Assembly (NCBI GenBank): GCA_002633025.1
Contig: NMRB01000021.1
Span: forward strand, 312,071 to 376,070
Direction of reading: 5' to 3'
From: Notospermus geniculatus
Lineage: Eukaryota > Nemertea > Pilidiophora > Heteronemertea > Lineidae
Length of the DNA stretch: 64,000 nucleotides
The position numbers and the translations under genes were made by a program. Under the pieces are notes generated by a model, which was given only the letters and a program-made list of their open reading frames with translations, did not search any database and had not been told where the DNA came from. This document shows, piece by piece, positions 1 through 11,520 of the stretch; position 1 is the stretch's first letter; each line of letters begins with the position of its first letter.

Positions 1-388
1 TTTTAGCCATTGTCGCCTATCAAGAAGGAAGTGATTCGTCCGCGACTCGGAACAAAAAGAGTTGTCGAATTCAAAGAATTTTATAGGGATAATGTCCATA
101 AAAGGTCAGCGTTGTGTGTCCGCAGTCCGTAAAAATCGCCCACCCGATTGATTCGGGGCGGATTGACGTGCCGTGTCGGATCGGATACGCACCAGTCTGT
201 CACCTCAAATGGAAATGAGTAGAAAGTGATTCAAGCGGAGCAACGGATCGGGTCGTATACGGATCGTATACGGACCAGTCTGTCACCGCCTTTATACAAT
301 CACAGTGACATATTCAGTATAATTTTATTTCTTATTTTAAATGGAACAATACTTTCCGCCGGCATGTTTTAATACCCAAAATCATTCA

Positions 389-539
389 GGGCCGTATGCA
401 CCAAAGCGCAGATTATCTTAAACTCAGGTTGAGCCACAACTTTTCCATTGGCACATCATACCCCGTGGCAAACCTGAACAATGGAAAAGTTGTGGCTCAA
501 CCTGAGTTCAAGATAATCTTCGTTTGGTGCATACGGCCC
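389..539. mobile_element. MITE, GGGCCGTATGCACC family, copy 1
   Basis: Short non-autonomous DNA transposon. The two halves are inverted copies that begin GGGCCGTATGCACC and share a body containing GGTTGAGCCACAACTTTTCC. A second copy of the same family is at 43438-43583. No open reading frame of its own. The flanks here (TCA and AGT) do not show a clean target duplication. Confidence 0.8.
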
Positions 540-849
540 AGTGTCTAAGCATGCTCTGAGCATCTCCACAATTTGGTTCCTCCTGGCTATCTTTCCATGC
601 CTATCATTGAACATTAGCGTCCAGCATGTTGTCCTCCGGCAGCTGCTCTTCCATCAGCTCCCCATCCCCATTTTCATCGTCGACGGGCAAATGTCTGGGG
701 CGAAGTTGCGTAAACATGGCCGTCAACGGCAATTAGTTGGCAAACCTTTTCAACAGGCTGCAGTCTCAGGTGATTGAGCCAAACCCGCCTGCTTCCATAC
801 TCCAATGATTCTTGCCACATCTGACCGTGCACTTGCTGTGCATATATTA

Positions 850-1015
850 ATCCCATAGTGCATGTCCTACGACAAGTCGTAAGATAAGCATTTTGGGACA
901 AGCCTACGAGGTTTTTGGTGCAACCGCAGTTACGACATGTCTTAGGGTTGTCGCAAATTCTTTATCTTACGATAAGAACGTAAGACAAGTTTGGTGCAAC
1001 CGGACCCTGACACCG
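850..1015. repeat. Imperfect inverted repeat (TAAGATAA/TTATCTTA core)
   Basis: Two halves carry related motifs around TACGACAAGT and TAAGACAAGT, and both contain TTTGGTGCAACCG. It looks like a decayed short DNA transposon. The boundaries are approximate. Confidence 0.4.
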
Positions 1016-1043
1016 CCGCTAGTCCTGTGCGAACTGTTAAGCC

Positions 1044-1189
1044 GCCCATACACGGCGCAATATTATTGCACAATATGGGGCCCAAATGGGTGGTCGTGTG
1101 CTTCTAGCATGATAATTAGAAGAAAGATTGACAATAGTATTGCCCATTGTGATCCTTATATTGTGCAATAATGTTGATCGTGTATGGGC
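1044..1189. mobile_element. MITE, GCCCATACACG family, copy 1
   Basis: Palindromic element. The left end GCCCATACACGGCGCAATAT is mirrored by the right end ATTGTGCAATAATGTTGATC followed by GTGTATGGGC. A second, related element follows immediately at 1218-1375. Confidence 0.7.
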
Positions 1190-1217
1190 AGCTTTAGGTA
1201 GCCCTTCACATTAAGTG

Positions 1218-1375
1218 GCCCATACATGATCAATATTATTGCACAATATGAATATGAGGATCAAAATGGGCAGTATTATTGCGCCAATCTTTCTTCTATC
1301 CATCATGCCAGACGCACACCATGTTAGCATTTTGGGCCACATATTGTGCAATAATATTGTTTGGTGTATCTACGC
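1218..1375. mobile_element. MITE, GCCCATACACG family, copy 2
   Basis: Begins GCCCATACATGATCAATATT and ends with the mirrored ATTGTGCAATAATATTG. It is a diverged neighbour of the element at 1044-1189, so two relatives sit almost in tandem. Confidence 0.65.
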
Positions 1376-1424
1376 CTGGATGATTTGTAATTGATATTAG
1401 GTGTTTTTTTTTCATTTTTGACAG

Positions 1425-1700
1425 ACGAAAGATATCTCGGGTACGTTACACCACTTCCTGAAGAAAAGCACATTGGCGGATAAATACTTTGATACTTACA
1501 CAATTACTGCCGGTGGTGTTCCAATGTTTGTTTTTGGTGTTGGATGCGACGACATCAAATACGACATGACTCCCGCAGTTGGCGCTGTTGACGCAATTGC
1601 GACAGTCTCAGTCAACGCGGTAGAGGATATCAGCAGCCAGGAATTCAACAAAAGAAGACTTTTAAGCCAATTGCGCAAGACTAGCCGGATTTTTTCTTCG
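1425..1700 (+). CDS. Orphan coding exon, 92 codons, unidentified protein
   Basis: A pyrimidine-rich tract and CAG acceptor end at 1424. A fully open frame then runs exactly 92 codons to a strong donor, TTCG/GTAAGT, at 1700/1701; both intron phases are 0. The peptide starts TKDISGTLHHFLKK and contains GGVPMFVFGVGCDD and a basic stretch KRRLLSQLRK near its end. There is no signal peptide or membrane segment, and I do not recognise the family. The GVPMFVFGVG strand recalls the core strand of a von Willebrand A fold, but that is only a resemblance. No partner exon was found nearby; both flanks are transposon-derived. Open frame, splice sites and phase support a real exon; the gene is unknown. Confidence 0.55.
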
Positions 1701-2049
1701 GTAAGTTCACATTACTTCATCCTGAGAACATCAGGGGTTCTTAGCGCTCGCTCCTTTGGTCACCGCGCACAAACCCCTGAGAGAATTCGCTCGAATCGGT
1801 GGAGTATAGACGCCCTTACAGCAAATGTTCATCACCCCAACGCCCCATCCCAAGTTGGCCGGTAATTGATAGTCTACACATAAACTACACAGGTTTGAAC
1901 AAAGCTGACCCAGCAGGTCAACATGAATTGTAAATGTCGTATGGTTCCCGGTGTACAGGTACTTCTACCGATACATTAACGATACATTGATAGAGATCAA
2001 GATACAGTGACAGAGATGAGGGTACACACAGCGATCAGGATACATTGAT

Positions 2050-2400
2050 TGATGAATTACGATGAGGCCCATAGAACTTGACCTCTGATCATCGAGGTCG
2101 TTGCATAATCGAAATGGGCATCACCAATAACATCATGCCTCTATCTCTACCACAGGCTGAGATACTTCAAATTATCAAGTTTGATATATCAAAATCTCAT
2201 GATATCTCAATCACCCGGACACGTGAGGCTGAGAAAAAACAGTCCAGTCCTTGGATAAGAAGGCATGAACTAAAACTTGCTTCATGTTGCTCAGTTGACA
2301 ATATGGCAAGTTACCTCAAAATATCAAATTTTTGATATCGATATCACCATGACCCCAACATCTCAGATCAAAAGTAACCACTCCATTCGATTCCTAGAGT
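2050..2400 (-). repeat. Fragment of AGGTCA-rich dispersed repeat family
   Basis: Inverse-orientation relative of the tandem units at 16441-16830: it shares the GGTCGTTGCATAATCGAAAT, CTATCTCTACCACAGGC and TGATATATCAAAATCTCATG segments. Open frames here are incidental. Confidence 0.65.
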
Positions 2401-2405
2401 ATGAA

Positions 2406-2802
2406 GGCTTGTTGTACATGTACTTGACTCGATGACGCGAAGACTCGATGGCGCGATGACTCGATGACCGCCAAAATTATTCAATGAAATTCAGCTGGTT
2501 ATTTCTAAGAAGTGGTATGGATCAACGGCTGAAGTGGACCGACGTAGTGTCCCCAGCTACATGTACCAAGAAGTGTAGTGAAGTTGATATTCAGCGTAAA
2601 TCATGAAATAAAGGGTAGCCTCGAACTAGGCCTATAGCTCCTAAGTCCTTGAGAATTTACTATGGGTCCCTTTTGGAAAGTTGTTGGAATTGGTCTTGTC
2701 TCCCTATTGCACACCCCGGAGGAGGTATAGCGGTAAATTTCAGCCCTTTTGAGCAATGATCCTACTGCATGTTCTATGCCGGAAGTTTCCCAATGTGTCA
2801 GN
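2406..2802 (+). repeat. Truncated copy of the 3608-4528 element
   Basis: About 390 bp repeated in direct orientation at 3608-3985, starting with GGCTTGTTGTAC and the ACTCGATG subterminal repeats. Homology stops near 2802, so the 3' half is missing. Confidence 0.75.
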
Positions 2803-3607
2803 GTGTTTACTCAGTGATTTAGCCCCTCACAGATATATTAGAATATACTTCAAGTATACTGTAATTCACCTTCAAGTATACTAGCATATACTTGCAGGTA
2901 TTCGCTAGATTGCACTCTGTACAATAAACCTCTGAGTATTCTGAGGTACATGTAATAGGATAATTATTCTAAATCTAATTGCATAATAGTAGTTTGTTCC
3001 GCCAGATCGCGGAGCTTTTCCAATGATGAGGTGTGTCTATTTTTAACGCTCGGAATTCCATGGCTGACGTGACACCATCATGGTTTCCCCAGAGCTATTT
3101 ATAGAATTTCCCACGGTTCTGCCCTGGACGTGCTTGACCAGTGGCGCCAGCTGGTTGAAGCTAAATGGTACTCATAGTAGCCTAATAGCCGGTTCCCTCT
3201 AGAGTCCCTTTAAAGTTATCATCATACCAGGTTATCATCATACCAGTTACCATCATACCACACTGCCAAGCCATTCATTCAATGACAATGGACTAGACAA
3301 TAGGCATGAATAATAGCTGTGGTGGGCTTTTGGCCAACCGAACTCCTTACGTTCCCATGTTAGGTGACACACTGCTGGGCCCAGATGTATACTGGCATTG
3401 CGTATGCACGGCCATGGCGACCTGCACAAGCAGACGTCTCTTGATACACCAGTCTTTTTGGTGACTACTTATTTTTGTGTAGCATCCGCGATCGTTGATA
3501 ACTAATCGGATGTTTTGTTTATTCAATGTGTTTGGATTCGATGCGATATGCTTTGGATTTGGATTTGTGTTTGGATTCGATGCGATATGCTATTATTACT
3601 CTGGCGG
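2803..3607. other. Non-coding stretch, no gene seen
   Basis: It contains a piece (about 3080-3210) resembling the small TTAA element at 35010-35164, sharing ATAGTAGCCTAATRGC and CTCTAGAGKCCCTTTAA. The rest is unassigned. Confidence 0.5.
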
Positions 3608-4528
3608 GGCTTGTTGTACTTGACTCGATGACTCGATGGCGCGATGACTGGATGACCGCCAAAATTATTCAATGAAATTCAGCTGGTTATTTCTAAGAAG
3701 TGGTATGGATCAACGGCGGAAGTGGACCAACGTAGTGTCCCCAGCTACCAAGAAGTGTAGTGAGGTTGATATTCAGCGTAAATCATGAAATGAAGGGTAG
3801 CCTCGAACTAGGCCTATACCTCCTAAGTCCTTGAGAATTTACTATGGGTCCCTTTTAAAAAGTTGTTGGAATTGGTCTTGTCTCCCTATTGCACACCCCG
3901 GAGGAGGTATAGCGGTAATTTTCCGCCCTTTTGAGCAATGATCCTACTGCATGTTCTATGCCAGAAGTTTCCCAATGTGTCAGAGTTGCCACGCAAAAAG
4001 TAAATTCATGAATTGACGAAATGCACCCGGGTTTTTCATGTAATGACGTCATCAGTTTTGTGGTCACTTGCATCTTGGCAAGACGCACGTGACAATCTTG
4101 GACGAAAAGTTTCAGATCTTGGAACAAATTTTCACAATTCTTTGATATTTTTTATTATGTTATGAAAATTAAATTCTTGGACTGTACTTCTTCAAAACAC
4201 TTGAACGAAAAAACAGTTTTGAATGAATTCCGCTCCGTCACGCACAACCACAATCATGCATTCTAAACGCCAATGACGTCACGGCTTTAGAGTTATACTA
4301 AAGATGGGAATAGGTATGTGGTTTAACATGTCTAACGATGGTTATAAAAATATTCCAGAGGTGGCTTATTTCATCTTCCTAAAAATGTTGCATCGTAACC
4401 CAGTGTTTTGAAGTGGAACTCGAATTAAAATAAGGCATGCACCCATCAATATACAGGAAATTTAATTGGCCTTCTTCGCGCCTTCGAGTCATCGCGCCAT
4501 CGAGTCATCGAGTCAAGTACAACAAGCC
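3608..4528. mobile_element. DNA transposon with about 45-bp terminal inverted repeats
   Basis: Left end GGCTTGTTGTACTTGACTC followed by ACTCGATG-type repeats; the right end is the inverse, finishing GAGTCAAGTACAACAAGCC. About 920 bp with no transposase-like frame. The flanking duplication is unclear. A 5' fragment of the same family is at 2406-2802. Confidence 0.75.
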
Positions 4529-4559
4529 CTTTGGCGGTGATTATCTCTAATTCCCGGGA

Positions 4560-5540
4560 AATTTTCCTTCATCCATTCACTCTGAAGTTTCGAGTGTTGG
4601 ATCATCAGAGAGCCCTCGATCCTTCAGTTCCGGTTATCAGGCGAGTGAATGATGACGTAGTTGGAATGCGCACGGTGTAATGGGTGTTTCAAGGTAGGAA
4701 GCTTAGTGTACATTACGAACATTACCGAACGCTCGACTTCAGCCTGGTGGTCTGCCGAAGTTGAGCGTAAAAAGTTTTGCATACAAGTCGGAGAGTATAT
4801 CTGACCTGTCAGCTTTAAGAAGGTTTTAATCATATGTTCAGATCGCACCGCACTTGCATTGTGAACAAGGCTTTACCGGTATGTGATTGAACAATCGCGA
4901 TTTGTCGCTGGAGTTCACTGCTAAAACATGATAATATTAAACTGAAAACAGTAAGGATTTGTCACAGCTGAGTTTGGCTTGCCTGTATTATTCACCAACC
5001 TTTTTCCATGTCTTTATCGTCTCCTGCTACGTCTTCAGAATCGGCGCTACTCCTCGTGAAATGCATATCAATCCCCAAATCGTTTGTGTCCGTTTCCTCA
5101 TTATGGTGTCTGTTCTTCTTTCCTGTACGTATTTGGGAAGGTAATAAAAAATCACTCAGCTCCTATTCAAAGCCACCAATTCGCGATAGCCGCTTTTGGG
5201 GCCCAACTTCTTTCCTGCAAATAACACGCCATATTTCTTTCACCAGTAGTAGCCGCATCGAGGCACCGTGAAGAGCGAGGCTTAAAAATGCAAGAAAGTG
5301 GGAAGTGACGGAGTTGCAGTTTAGTTGGCTGCCTGCCTAAAAATACTACGTGATATAATAACCGAAGTCGTCCTCCAGAAATTTATCAAATTTTCGACCC
5401 CAACCGGGGTCTTCTTCAGGCTAGCACTTTCACTTTCAAAATACTACCGTTGATATAATGGGTCCGTTTTCAACAGTGATATCCGAAGTAAGCGCATTTC
5501 GTCCGTGCAACAATTGCCACTGCATGGACAAAGCGCTACA
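4560..5540. other. Non-coding stretch, no gene recognised
   Basis: Short open frames on both strands lack supporting splice sites or protein features. About 5378-5435 holds a fragment (TTTTCGACCCCAACCGGGGT) related to the hairpin at 45768-45957. Confidence 0.4.
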
Positions 5541-5636
5541 TTCACCTTGCTGATAGCAAGGTGAATGCAGGGTGTCAACTTGGATCATTGCCTCCAACTT
5601 GGATCATTGCCACCAACTTGGATCATTGCCGTGGTA
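5541..5636. repeat. Small perfect hairpin plus 3 x 20-bp tandem repeat
   Basis: TTCACCTTGCT and AGCAAGGTGAA form 11-bp arms around GAT at 5541-5565. They are followed by three copies of CAACTTGGATCATTGCCNNC at about 5577-5636. Confidence 0.75.
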
Positions 5637-6755
5637 GGGCCTACCTACGCATGCGTACTTAAAATGGTGGGAAGGTACGCTTCCCACCAGACGAAGTGCC
5701 AGTGCGCATGTGTGTCTTGGGAGTTCCTGGCATTGCCACAGCCTTAAAAAACTGGACCGATATTCATAAAACCCTGCTAATCCTAGTTGGCAACTATTGT
5801 AGCTGCTAACTAACCATAGTTGGATAATATGAAAATGTCCAACGACATGTGAGCGCGCAGCAGCGCAAGGTCGGGGGAGACCCCCCGACCCCCCCCCCTT
5901 TCTGGGGGAAACCCCCAGGCCCCTAGCTTGATAATAAGTCCTGGTAAAGTCATGGGGCGCTGCCTGGCCATGGTGGTGGCGGTAGGCCTGACGGCAGTGC
6001 CATAAATCCTCCCTGCCAAAACTGTGTGGTGAGACCTGGAAAGATTCTGACGTCACATGCCATTCTCATCAAAACTGTGTAGTGAGACGTGGACGGATGC
6101 TTGACCAATGACGTTGCGTCTTGCGACGTGGTGACGTTTGCTTAGCAACGCGTTATTGCAAATGGCGGCGATGTCGTTTGCCCGAGAGGGGCGGAGATCA
6201 TGCGAGATAGGCCCATTTCAGAAATATTTCCGTATATTCTTTTCACGACGTGCTTCAAATAATTATTTAAGTTGTTGCTGAGTATGTTTCTTGGGTCTAA
6301 AACGCCGGGGTGATCTGATCACGCATGAAACGAGAGTATAAATTCTCCCAGATTGCAACACTCCAAGATGGTTGCCAGCCACTTTTCCAAAACCGGAAGT
6401 CGAACACGTCGACAAAAACTTCTTTTCCCGACTTGGTCATTCGACTTAAACTACTTCACTTGTTACATTTTTCGGGGGTAACCCTCGGTGAACAGAAATA
6501 TATTTATTCGTGCGCCTCCCTCTCGTTTTCGCCACGGCGCCCGCGGTTCCCGGGACCCCATGGGCAAACAACGAATCTCTTAAAGTTACACTTTTTTGAA
6601 GCTCACAGTATATGGATTTGCAATGAATTCTGAGTACTTTTTTCTCCCCTCGCGTATGTGTTGCCATAAAAGCGCTTCGCGCGGCGGCCGCCGCGCTGCG
6701 CGCTACTATTGTTGTTCATAAAATACCACTAAGCTTAGTTGACTACTATGTTGTG

Positions 6756-7110
6756 CGGCATGGAGAAAAGGCGGAATTCCACGGAATTCCGCCAGACATA
6801 ATTTGGTGGTCTGCAGTTTATACAGTGCTATTAACCGGTGTGAAACTTGTCACGTGGATCATCTCCTCCCCTCCCCTTATCTCTTATCATATTGGCACTA
6901 GCCTAGATAAGAGGTAGCAAGGTGGTTGGGCTACAGAAACAATGCCGCTGTGGCCGCATTCCAACTGCTTTGCTTGGCCTTGTTATTTCATTATTATTAT
7001 ACCGTGCATGTGTTAAGGCCAGTGCATAGTTTATTTCATTGTTAAAAGCTATAATTACAGTTTCGGATTCTTGGCGGATTTCCCTGGAATTCCGCGTTTT
7101 CTCCATGCCG
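6756..7110. mobile_element. Mutator-type MITE with 9-bp target duplication
   Basis: 355-bp element with inverted ends CGGCATGGAGAAAA and TTTTCTCCATGCCG; homology continues about 38 bp and includes a nested GGAATTCC palindrome. It is flanked by identical TATGTTGTG at 6747-6755 and 7111-7119. A 9-bp duplication with long ends is the pattern of Mutator-like elements. No transposase is encoded. Confidence 0.85.
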
Positions 7111-7305
7111 TATGTTGTGTGCTAACTTTAGAGGTGATCTTTATGGGTACCTAGTTAATATCACCATTACCCCAACATCTGAGATCAAAAGTGATCAGTC
7201 CATTTGATTCCTATGGTAAGAAATATAGGGATATAACTTATTTCTATTCCTCTTTGTGCTAAAGGAGCCGAGTTATGCCAGCAGATGAAAGCGTGACGGA
7301 TAAAA

Positions 7306-7416
7306 CAATGGCTGGTATTCATAAAAGTTTCAAGTTTTGCAGCACATTTACATTGGACCTCGCTGTGCAAATCTTAAGTGAAAGCATTTGCTAGCTTTTA
7401 TGAATACCAGGCATTG
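7306..7416. mobile_element. MITE with CTGGTATTCATAAAAG ends
   Basis: 111-bp palindromic element ending CTTTTATGAATACCAG. Its TATTCATAAA ends match those of the Harbinger-like copies at 33196-37050. Confidence 0.75.
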
Positions 7417-7620
7417 AGTATGATATGTTGATTACATCATGATCCGGGCATCGGACATTAACAAGATGAGCTCATTGGATTGCCTATGTTGAAAACCTTG
7501 GGAATGATATATTTCCAGAGATCCAGCTCCTAAAAGCCACAAGAATGAAGGCGTGAGAACGGACACACGCACTGACACCACGACCAAAAACAATATGATT
7601 CCCGATCGGGAACCCTATAA

Positions 7621-7936
7621 GGCTCCCGTTCCATAGAGTTCACGTTTTCACCGTTTTTGCACGTTTCACGCGTGAATTGTCATGTTTCACGGGTGAACCC
7701 AAGATTGGGCAATGTATTTCTTATGATGCGGGTTCCATAGGCGTCATTTTTCTACCTTCGGACAAGTACGATTCATTTCATGCGTGAATAAATGAAAGTC
7801 ACCCGTGACTCGAGGAATGAACATGCTCAATCTTTTGGGCGTGAATTCTGTGGAACCAACCCTCTAAATGAAAGATCGTGAAAAATGAAACGGGAAAAGT
7901 GAAAAGAGAAAACGTTAACTCTATGGAACGGGAGCC
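7621..7936. mobile_element. MITE with GGCTCCCGTTCCATAGAG ends, TAA duplication
   Basis: 316 bp. Inverted ends GGCTCCCGTTCCATAGAGTT, flanked by TAA at 7618-7620 and 7937-7939. A 3-bp TAA/TTA target is typical of PIF/Harbinger elements. The interior is rich in GTGAA/TTCAC words, also inverted. Confidence 0.85.
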
Positions 7937-8065
7937 TAAGAGTCGGCGGGAAATATACTTTTCACAGACGTATTCGTTTATAGGGCCTACGAATATTGCT
8001 GGTACCTACCGATTCTGAGATTCTGGTGTTGACTGACATGGACACCTCTCGGTGAATTCTTGTAA

Positions 8066-8337
8066 TCAATTAAATAGGCCTATTTCAAGTATTGATTGTG
8101 GTGATTTGATGATACCTTTAGCTCTACGTTTCTTGATGAAAATAATGATAATAATGGTGATAATGAGGCCGCAGATCAGTGCCAATACTACGATTCCGGC
8201 GACGAGGGCGGTTTCACGTGTTGAGTTACATCCCGAAAGTTCCTTTAACGGTGGAGAGGACGGTGAATGAAAGTACTGCAAAGTCGCCGCCTCGACATTC
8301 TTCGAAGTCGATTCCGTATTGCGTCCATTTTGGTAAG
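8066..8337 (-). CDS. Candidate terminal exon: membrane anchor and short cytoplasmic tail
   Basis: On the minus strand a pyrimidine tract and CTGCAG acceptor lead into an open frame (phase 1) ending at a stop at 8066. It encodes a serine-rich extracellular stretch with one N-glycosylation site (NST), a strongly hydrophobic segment starting near TALVAGIVVLALICGLII and continuing with isoleucines, a basic stop-transfer KKRR and a tail of about 20 residues ending EIGLFN. This is the layout of a type I membrane protein. The upstream frame lacks an ATG, so I treat this as a last exon rather than a whole gene. A serine/threonine/proline repeat frame on the same strand at 9327-10010 could be an upstream mucin-like exon, but splice phases do not link them convincingly. 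Confidence 0.4.
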
Positions 8338-8619
8338 CTGCAGCGAGAAAAATTAACACCCAAATGAATAATTCTATTGTTAGGAAGGTACCCACAGGAA
8401 CCGGAACCAGTCAGTGTTGGTTTAGCCTTATGGCGGCATAGAGATATGAGTAGGCCTAGGCATGTGTGGATTTATTTATAGCGTCGATTACAGTGGTATG
8501 GCCTAGAATAAGGTACGTTCTGCTCAAATTCTCGAATGCACACACACCCGAAGCATGGAGAGGTACATCATCCATGGTTCGGGTGTGTATGTGATATACG
8601 GTCCGACTCGCGGTTAATA

Positions 8620-8747
8620 GGGAGTTTTCGCAAAGCCCCAGAAACGCCAACGCGAACGCCAAACCCATTGTTTGCTGCCACGAAGAGAGCACCGAGCAAA
8701 AGGATAGACGTTTGCGTTGGCGTTTCGGAGCTTGGCGAAAACTACCC
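8620..8747. mobile_element. GTTTTCGC MITE, copy 1
   Basis: 128-bp palindromic element, GGGAGTTTTCGCAAAGCCCC at the left end, flanked by TA on both sides (8618-8619, 8748-8749). Its body is inverted relative to copy 2 (36642-36768) and copy 3 (53149-53313). The TA target suggests a Tc1/mariner-type parent. Confidence 0.85.
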
Positions 8748-9103
8748 TACCCCGCTCCCACACTTGGGGAAGATACGCATGTGCAGAAATCGAAAATCAG
8801 CTGCGAGAGGAATCAACACTAATGCAAGTCTACAAGACAATACGTCCGATATGGTAAGGTGATATTCGAATGGTCATCGTCTCTGAAGCCATATCACTCT
8901 AATCCCTCGCTGAACTAGATTCCAGCGGGACGTTGATCCCTGTCATACTTCAGGAGACAATTACTGGCCGAATTTTGTCAATGTTGGTGGTAGAAATAAT
9001 GTCTTTAATCACTCAGGCATCCCGCAAGCCGATTTCCGTATATACAGAAAAAAACAATGACGTGGCGTTCCGCTCAAGGTTCTTGAATGCTCCTGAAGGT
9101 GGT

Positions 9104-9368
9104 AAAGTGTTTTTCACATTGAACTGGCCAAAGGTACTTGGCTGACCTCTTGTCATTAAACTGTAATGGTATGATCACAAATAAGAATGTTACACAACCC
9201 TTGGTTGCCAGTGTCATGGCTGACCAGCTTTGGCTGACAGCATGAAAGAGCTATAATCTGTTTTCAAGTCAGTGTTGTGCAACACCACTACCTTTTGGTA
9301 AATGTGATTTGGTCACATTCCTGAGTTCAACTAAGTACCTTTGGCCAGTTCAATGTGAAAAACACTTT
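9104..9368. repeat. Perfect 36-bp inverted repeat around a 193-bp loop
   Basis: 9104-9139 and 9333-9368 are exact reverse complements. The arm contains ACATTGAACTGGCCAAAGG. It borders the minisatellite on its left side. Confidence 0.85.
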
Positions 9369-9402
9369 AGCATAGCTGCGTTCCAGGAATATTTCGTCAA
9401 GC

Positions 9403-9945
9403 ATGGTGGTAGGTTCTGTTGTTGGGAGGCTGTCAGACATGGTAGTAGGTTCTGTTGTTGGGTGGCTGTCAGACATGGTGGTAGGTTCTGTTGTTGGGAG
9501 GCTATCAGACATGGTGGTAGGTTCTGTTGTTAGGAGGCTATCAGACATGGTGGTAGGTTCTCTTTTTGGGAGGCTATCAGACATGGTGGTAGGTTCTGTT
9601 GTTGGGAGGCTATCAGACATGGTGGTAGGTTCTGTTGTTGGGAGGCTATCAGACATGGTGGTAGGTTCTCTTTTTGGGAGGCTATCAGACATGGTGGTAG
9701 GTTCTGGAGTTGGGAGGCTATCAGACATGGTGGTAGGCTCTGTTGTTAGGAGGCTATCAGACATGGTGGTAGGTTCTCTTTTTGGGAGGCTATCAGACAT
9801 GGTGGTAGGTTCTGTTGTTGGGAGGCTATCGGACAAGGTGACGGGTTCTGTTTTGGGGAGACTATCAGACATGGTTGTAGGTTGTGTTGCTAGGGTGCTA
9901 TCAGACAATGGTGGCAGGTTCTGTTGTTGGGAGGCTATTAGACGT
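9403..9945. repeat. 36-bp minisatellite, about 15 copies, open on both strands
   Basis: Unit ATGGTGGTAGGTTCTG plus TTGTTGGGAGGCTATCAGAC, 36 bp or 12 codons, so frames stay open. The minus-strand frame (9327-10010) reads PTTMSDSLPTTE repeats with KRE, LTT and TPE variants, resembling a mucin stalk; the plus frame reads MVVGSVVGRLSD. Unit variants recur in the order C-B-A at units 4-6 and 10-12, a six-unit (216-bp) higher-order duplication. The outermost right-hand unit has a 1-bp insertion that breaks frame, which argues against strict coding constraint. Whether the minus frame is a real exon is unresolved. Confidence 0.8.
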
Positions 9946-10350
9946 GCGTTGTTTGATATAACAAAGAATTCTCTGTTCAACTGCATGACTTTCCGGCAAG
10001 GCAACGGCATATTTCCCCATTTTGTTATAAATTAGGCAGAGAAGGAAAACAAAAGGATTGCGCAAAATCAACATCTTCGATACCTTATCTAGACCCCTCT
10101 GAAAAGCGTTTCACAGGCGGCAAATGAGTCGGTGGAGACTAAGGGATGTAAATGTAATGATCCCATTTAAAATATCTGCAGCTGTGCCAATTTTTTGGGA
10201 TTGATAAAAAATACCTGAGTGTACTTTTTGTGTTCTACTATTATATAATGCAAACACTCAGATCATACGGATGTTGCGTCACGGCTGAAAAAGGTGCCTA
10301 ATTTTGGACAGGGTGTGTCTCATTCCCGCGTTACTTACTCATCACGCTCA

Positions 10351-11025
10351 NNNNNNNNNNNNNNNNNNNNNNNNNNNNNNNNNNNNNNNNNNNNNNNNNN
10401 NNNNNNNNNNNNNNNNNNNNNNNNNNNNNNNNNNNNNNNNNNNNNNNNNNNNNNNNNNNNNNNNNNNNNNNNNNNNNNNNNNNNNNNNNNNNNNNNNNNN
10501 NNNNNNNNNNNNNNNNNNNNNNNNNNNNNNNNNNNNNNNNNNNNNNNNNNNNNNNNNNNNNNNNNNNNNNNNNNNNNNNNNNNNNNNNNNNNNNNNNNNN
10601 NNNNNNNNNNNNNNNNNNNNNNNNNNNNNNNNNNNNNNNNNNNNNNNNNNNNNNNNNNNNNNNNNNNNNNNNNNNNNNNNNNNNNNNNNNNNNNNNNNNN
10701 NNNNNNNNNNNNNNNNNNNNNNNNNNNNNNNNNNNNNNNNNNNNNNNNNNNNNNNNNNNNNNNNNNNNNNNNNNNNNNNNNNNNNNNNNNNNNNNNNNNN
10801 NNNNNNNNNNNNNNNNNNNNNNNNNNNNNNNNNNNNNNNNNNNNNNNNNNNNNNNNNNNNNNNNNNNNNNNNNNNNNNNNNNNNNNNNNNNNNNNNNNNN
10901 NNNNNNNNNNNNNNNNNNNNNNNNNNNNNNNNNNNNNNNNNNNNNNNNNNNNNNNNNNNNNNNNNNNNNNNNNNNNNNNNNNNNNNNNNNNNNNNNNNNN
11001 NNNNNNNNNNNNNNNNNNNNNNNNN
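10351..11025. other. Assembly gap
   Basis: 675 unresolved bases. The right edge (11026 on) is inside a dispersed repeat, the probable reason for the gap. Confidence 1.
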
Positions 11026-11520
11026 TCAAACAGTTCTAACGTGCAAATCTGCTCAGAATTTCAGGAGAAAACTAATTAAAAGCCCGAATTAACCATCTCC
11101 TATAAGTTTAATCAAGGATGCCTGTTCCACTTACGCAATAATTCTCAAGGTCAGAGGTCAAGGTCCCAGCCAACCATCACAAATAACATGAGACAGAACC
11201 TGGTGATAGTGGAAGCCTAAAATCTGCATCTACACCTACGTTATCGAGGATGAGCTTTCAGATTACGCAATGACCTTGAAGGTCAGAGGTCAAGGTCAAT
11301 GTCAAACAGTACTAAAGTGCAAATCTGCTCAAAATTTCAGGAGAAAACTAATTAAAAGCCCGAATTAACCATCTCCTGTAAGTTTAATCAAGGATCCCTG
11401 TTCCAGTTACGCAATACTTCTCAAGGTGAGAAGTCAAGGTCACTGATAACTAGCTCTAGAGTAGTCAACTTCTCATCGGAAACCATTGACATCGCTCCGA
11501 TGTCCTTTTCTTGTTGGTAT
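11026..11520 (+). repeat. 3' end of AGGTCA-rich repeat family, copy 1
   Basis: Near-identical to parts of 17830-19170. It carries repeated AGGTCA half-sites (for example AGGTCAGAGGTCAAGGTCA near 11281) and ends with CTCATCGGAAACCATTGACA, then the small hairpin ACATCGCTCCGATGT and CCTTTTCTTG. Confidence 0.8.

Noticed and set aside
10294-11092. Long frames across 10.3-11.1 kb
   Set aside because: They consist almost wholly of assembly-gap Ns.
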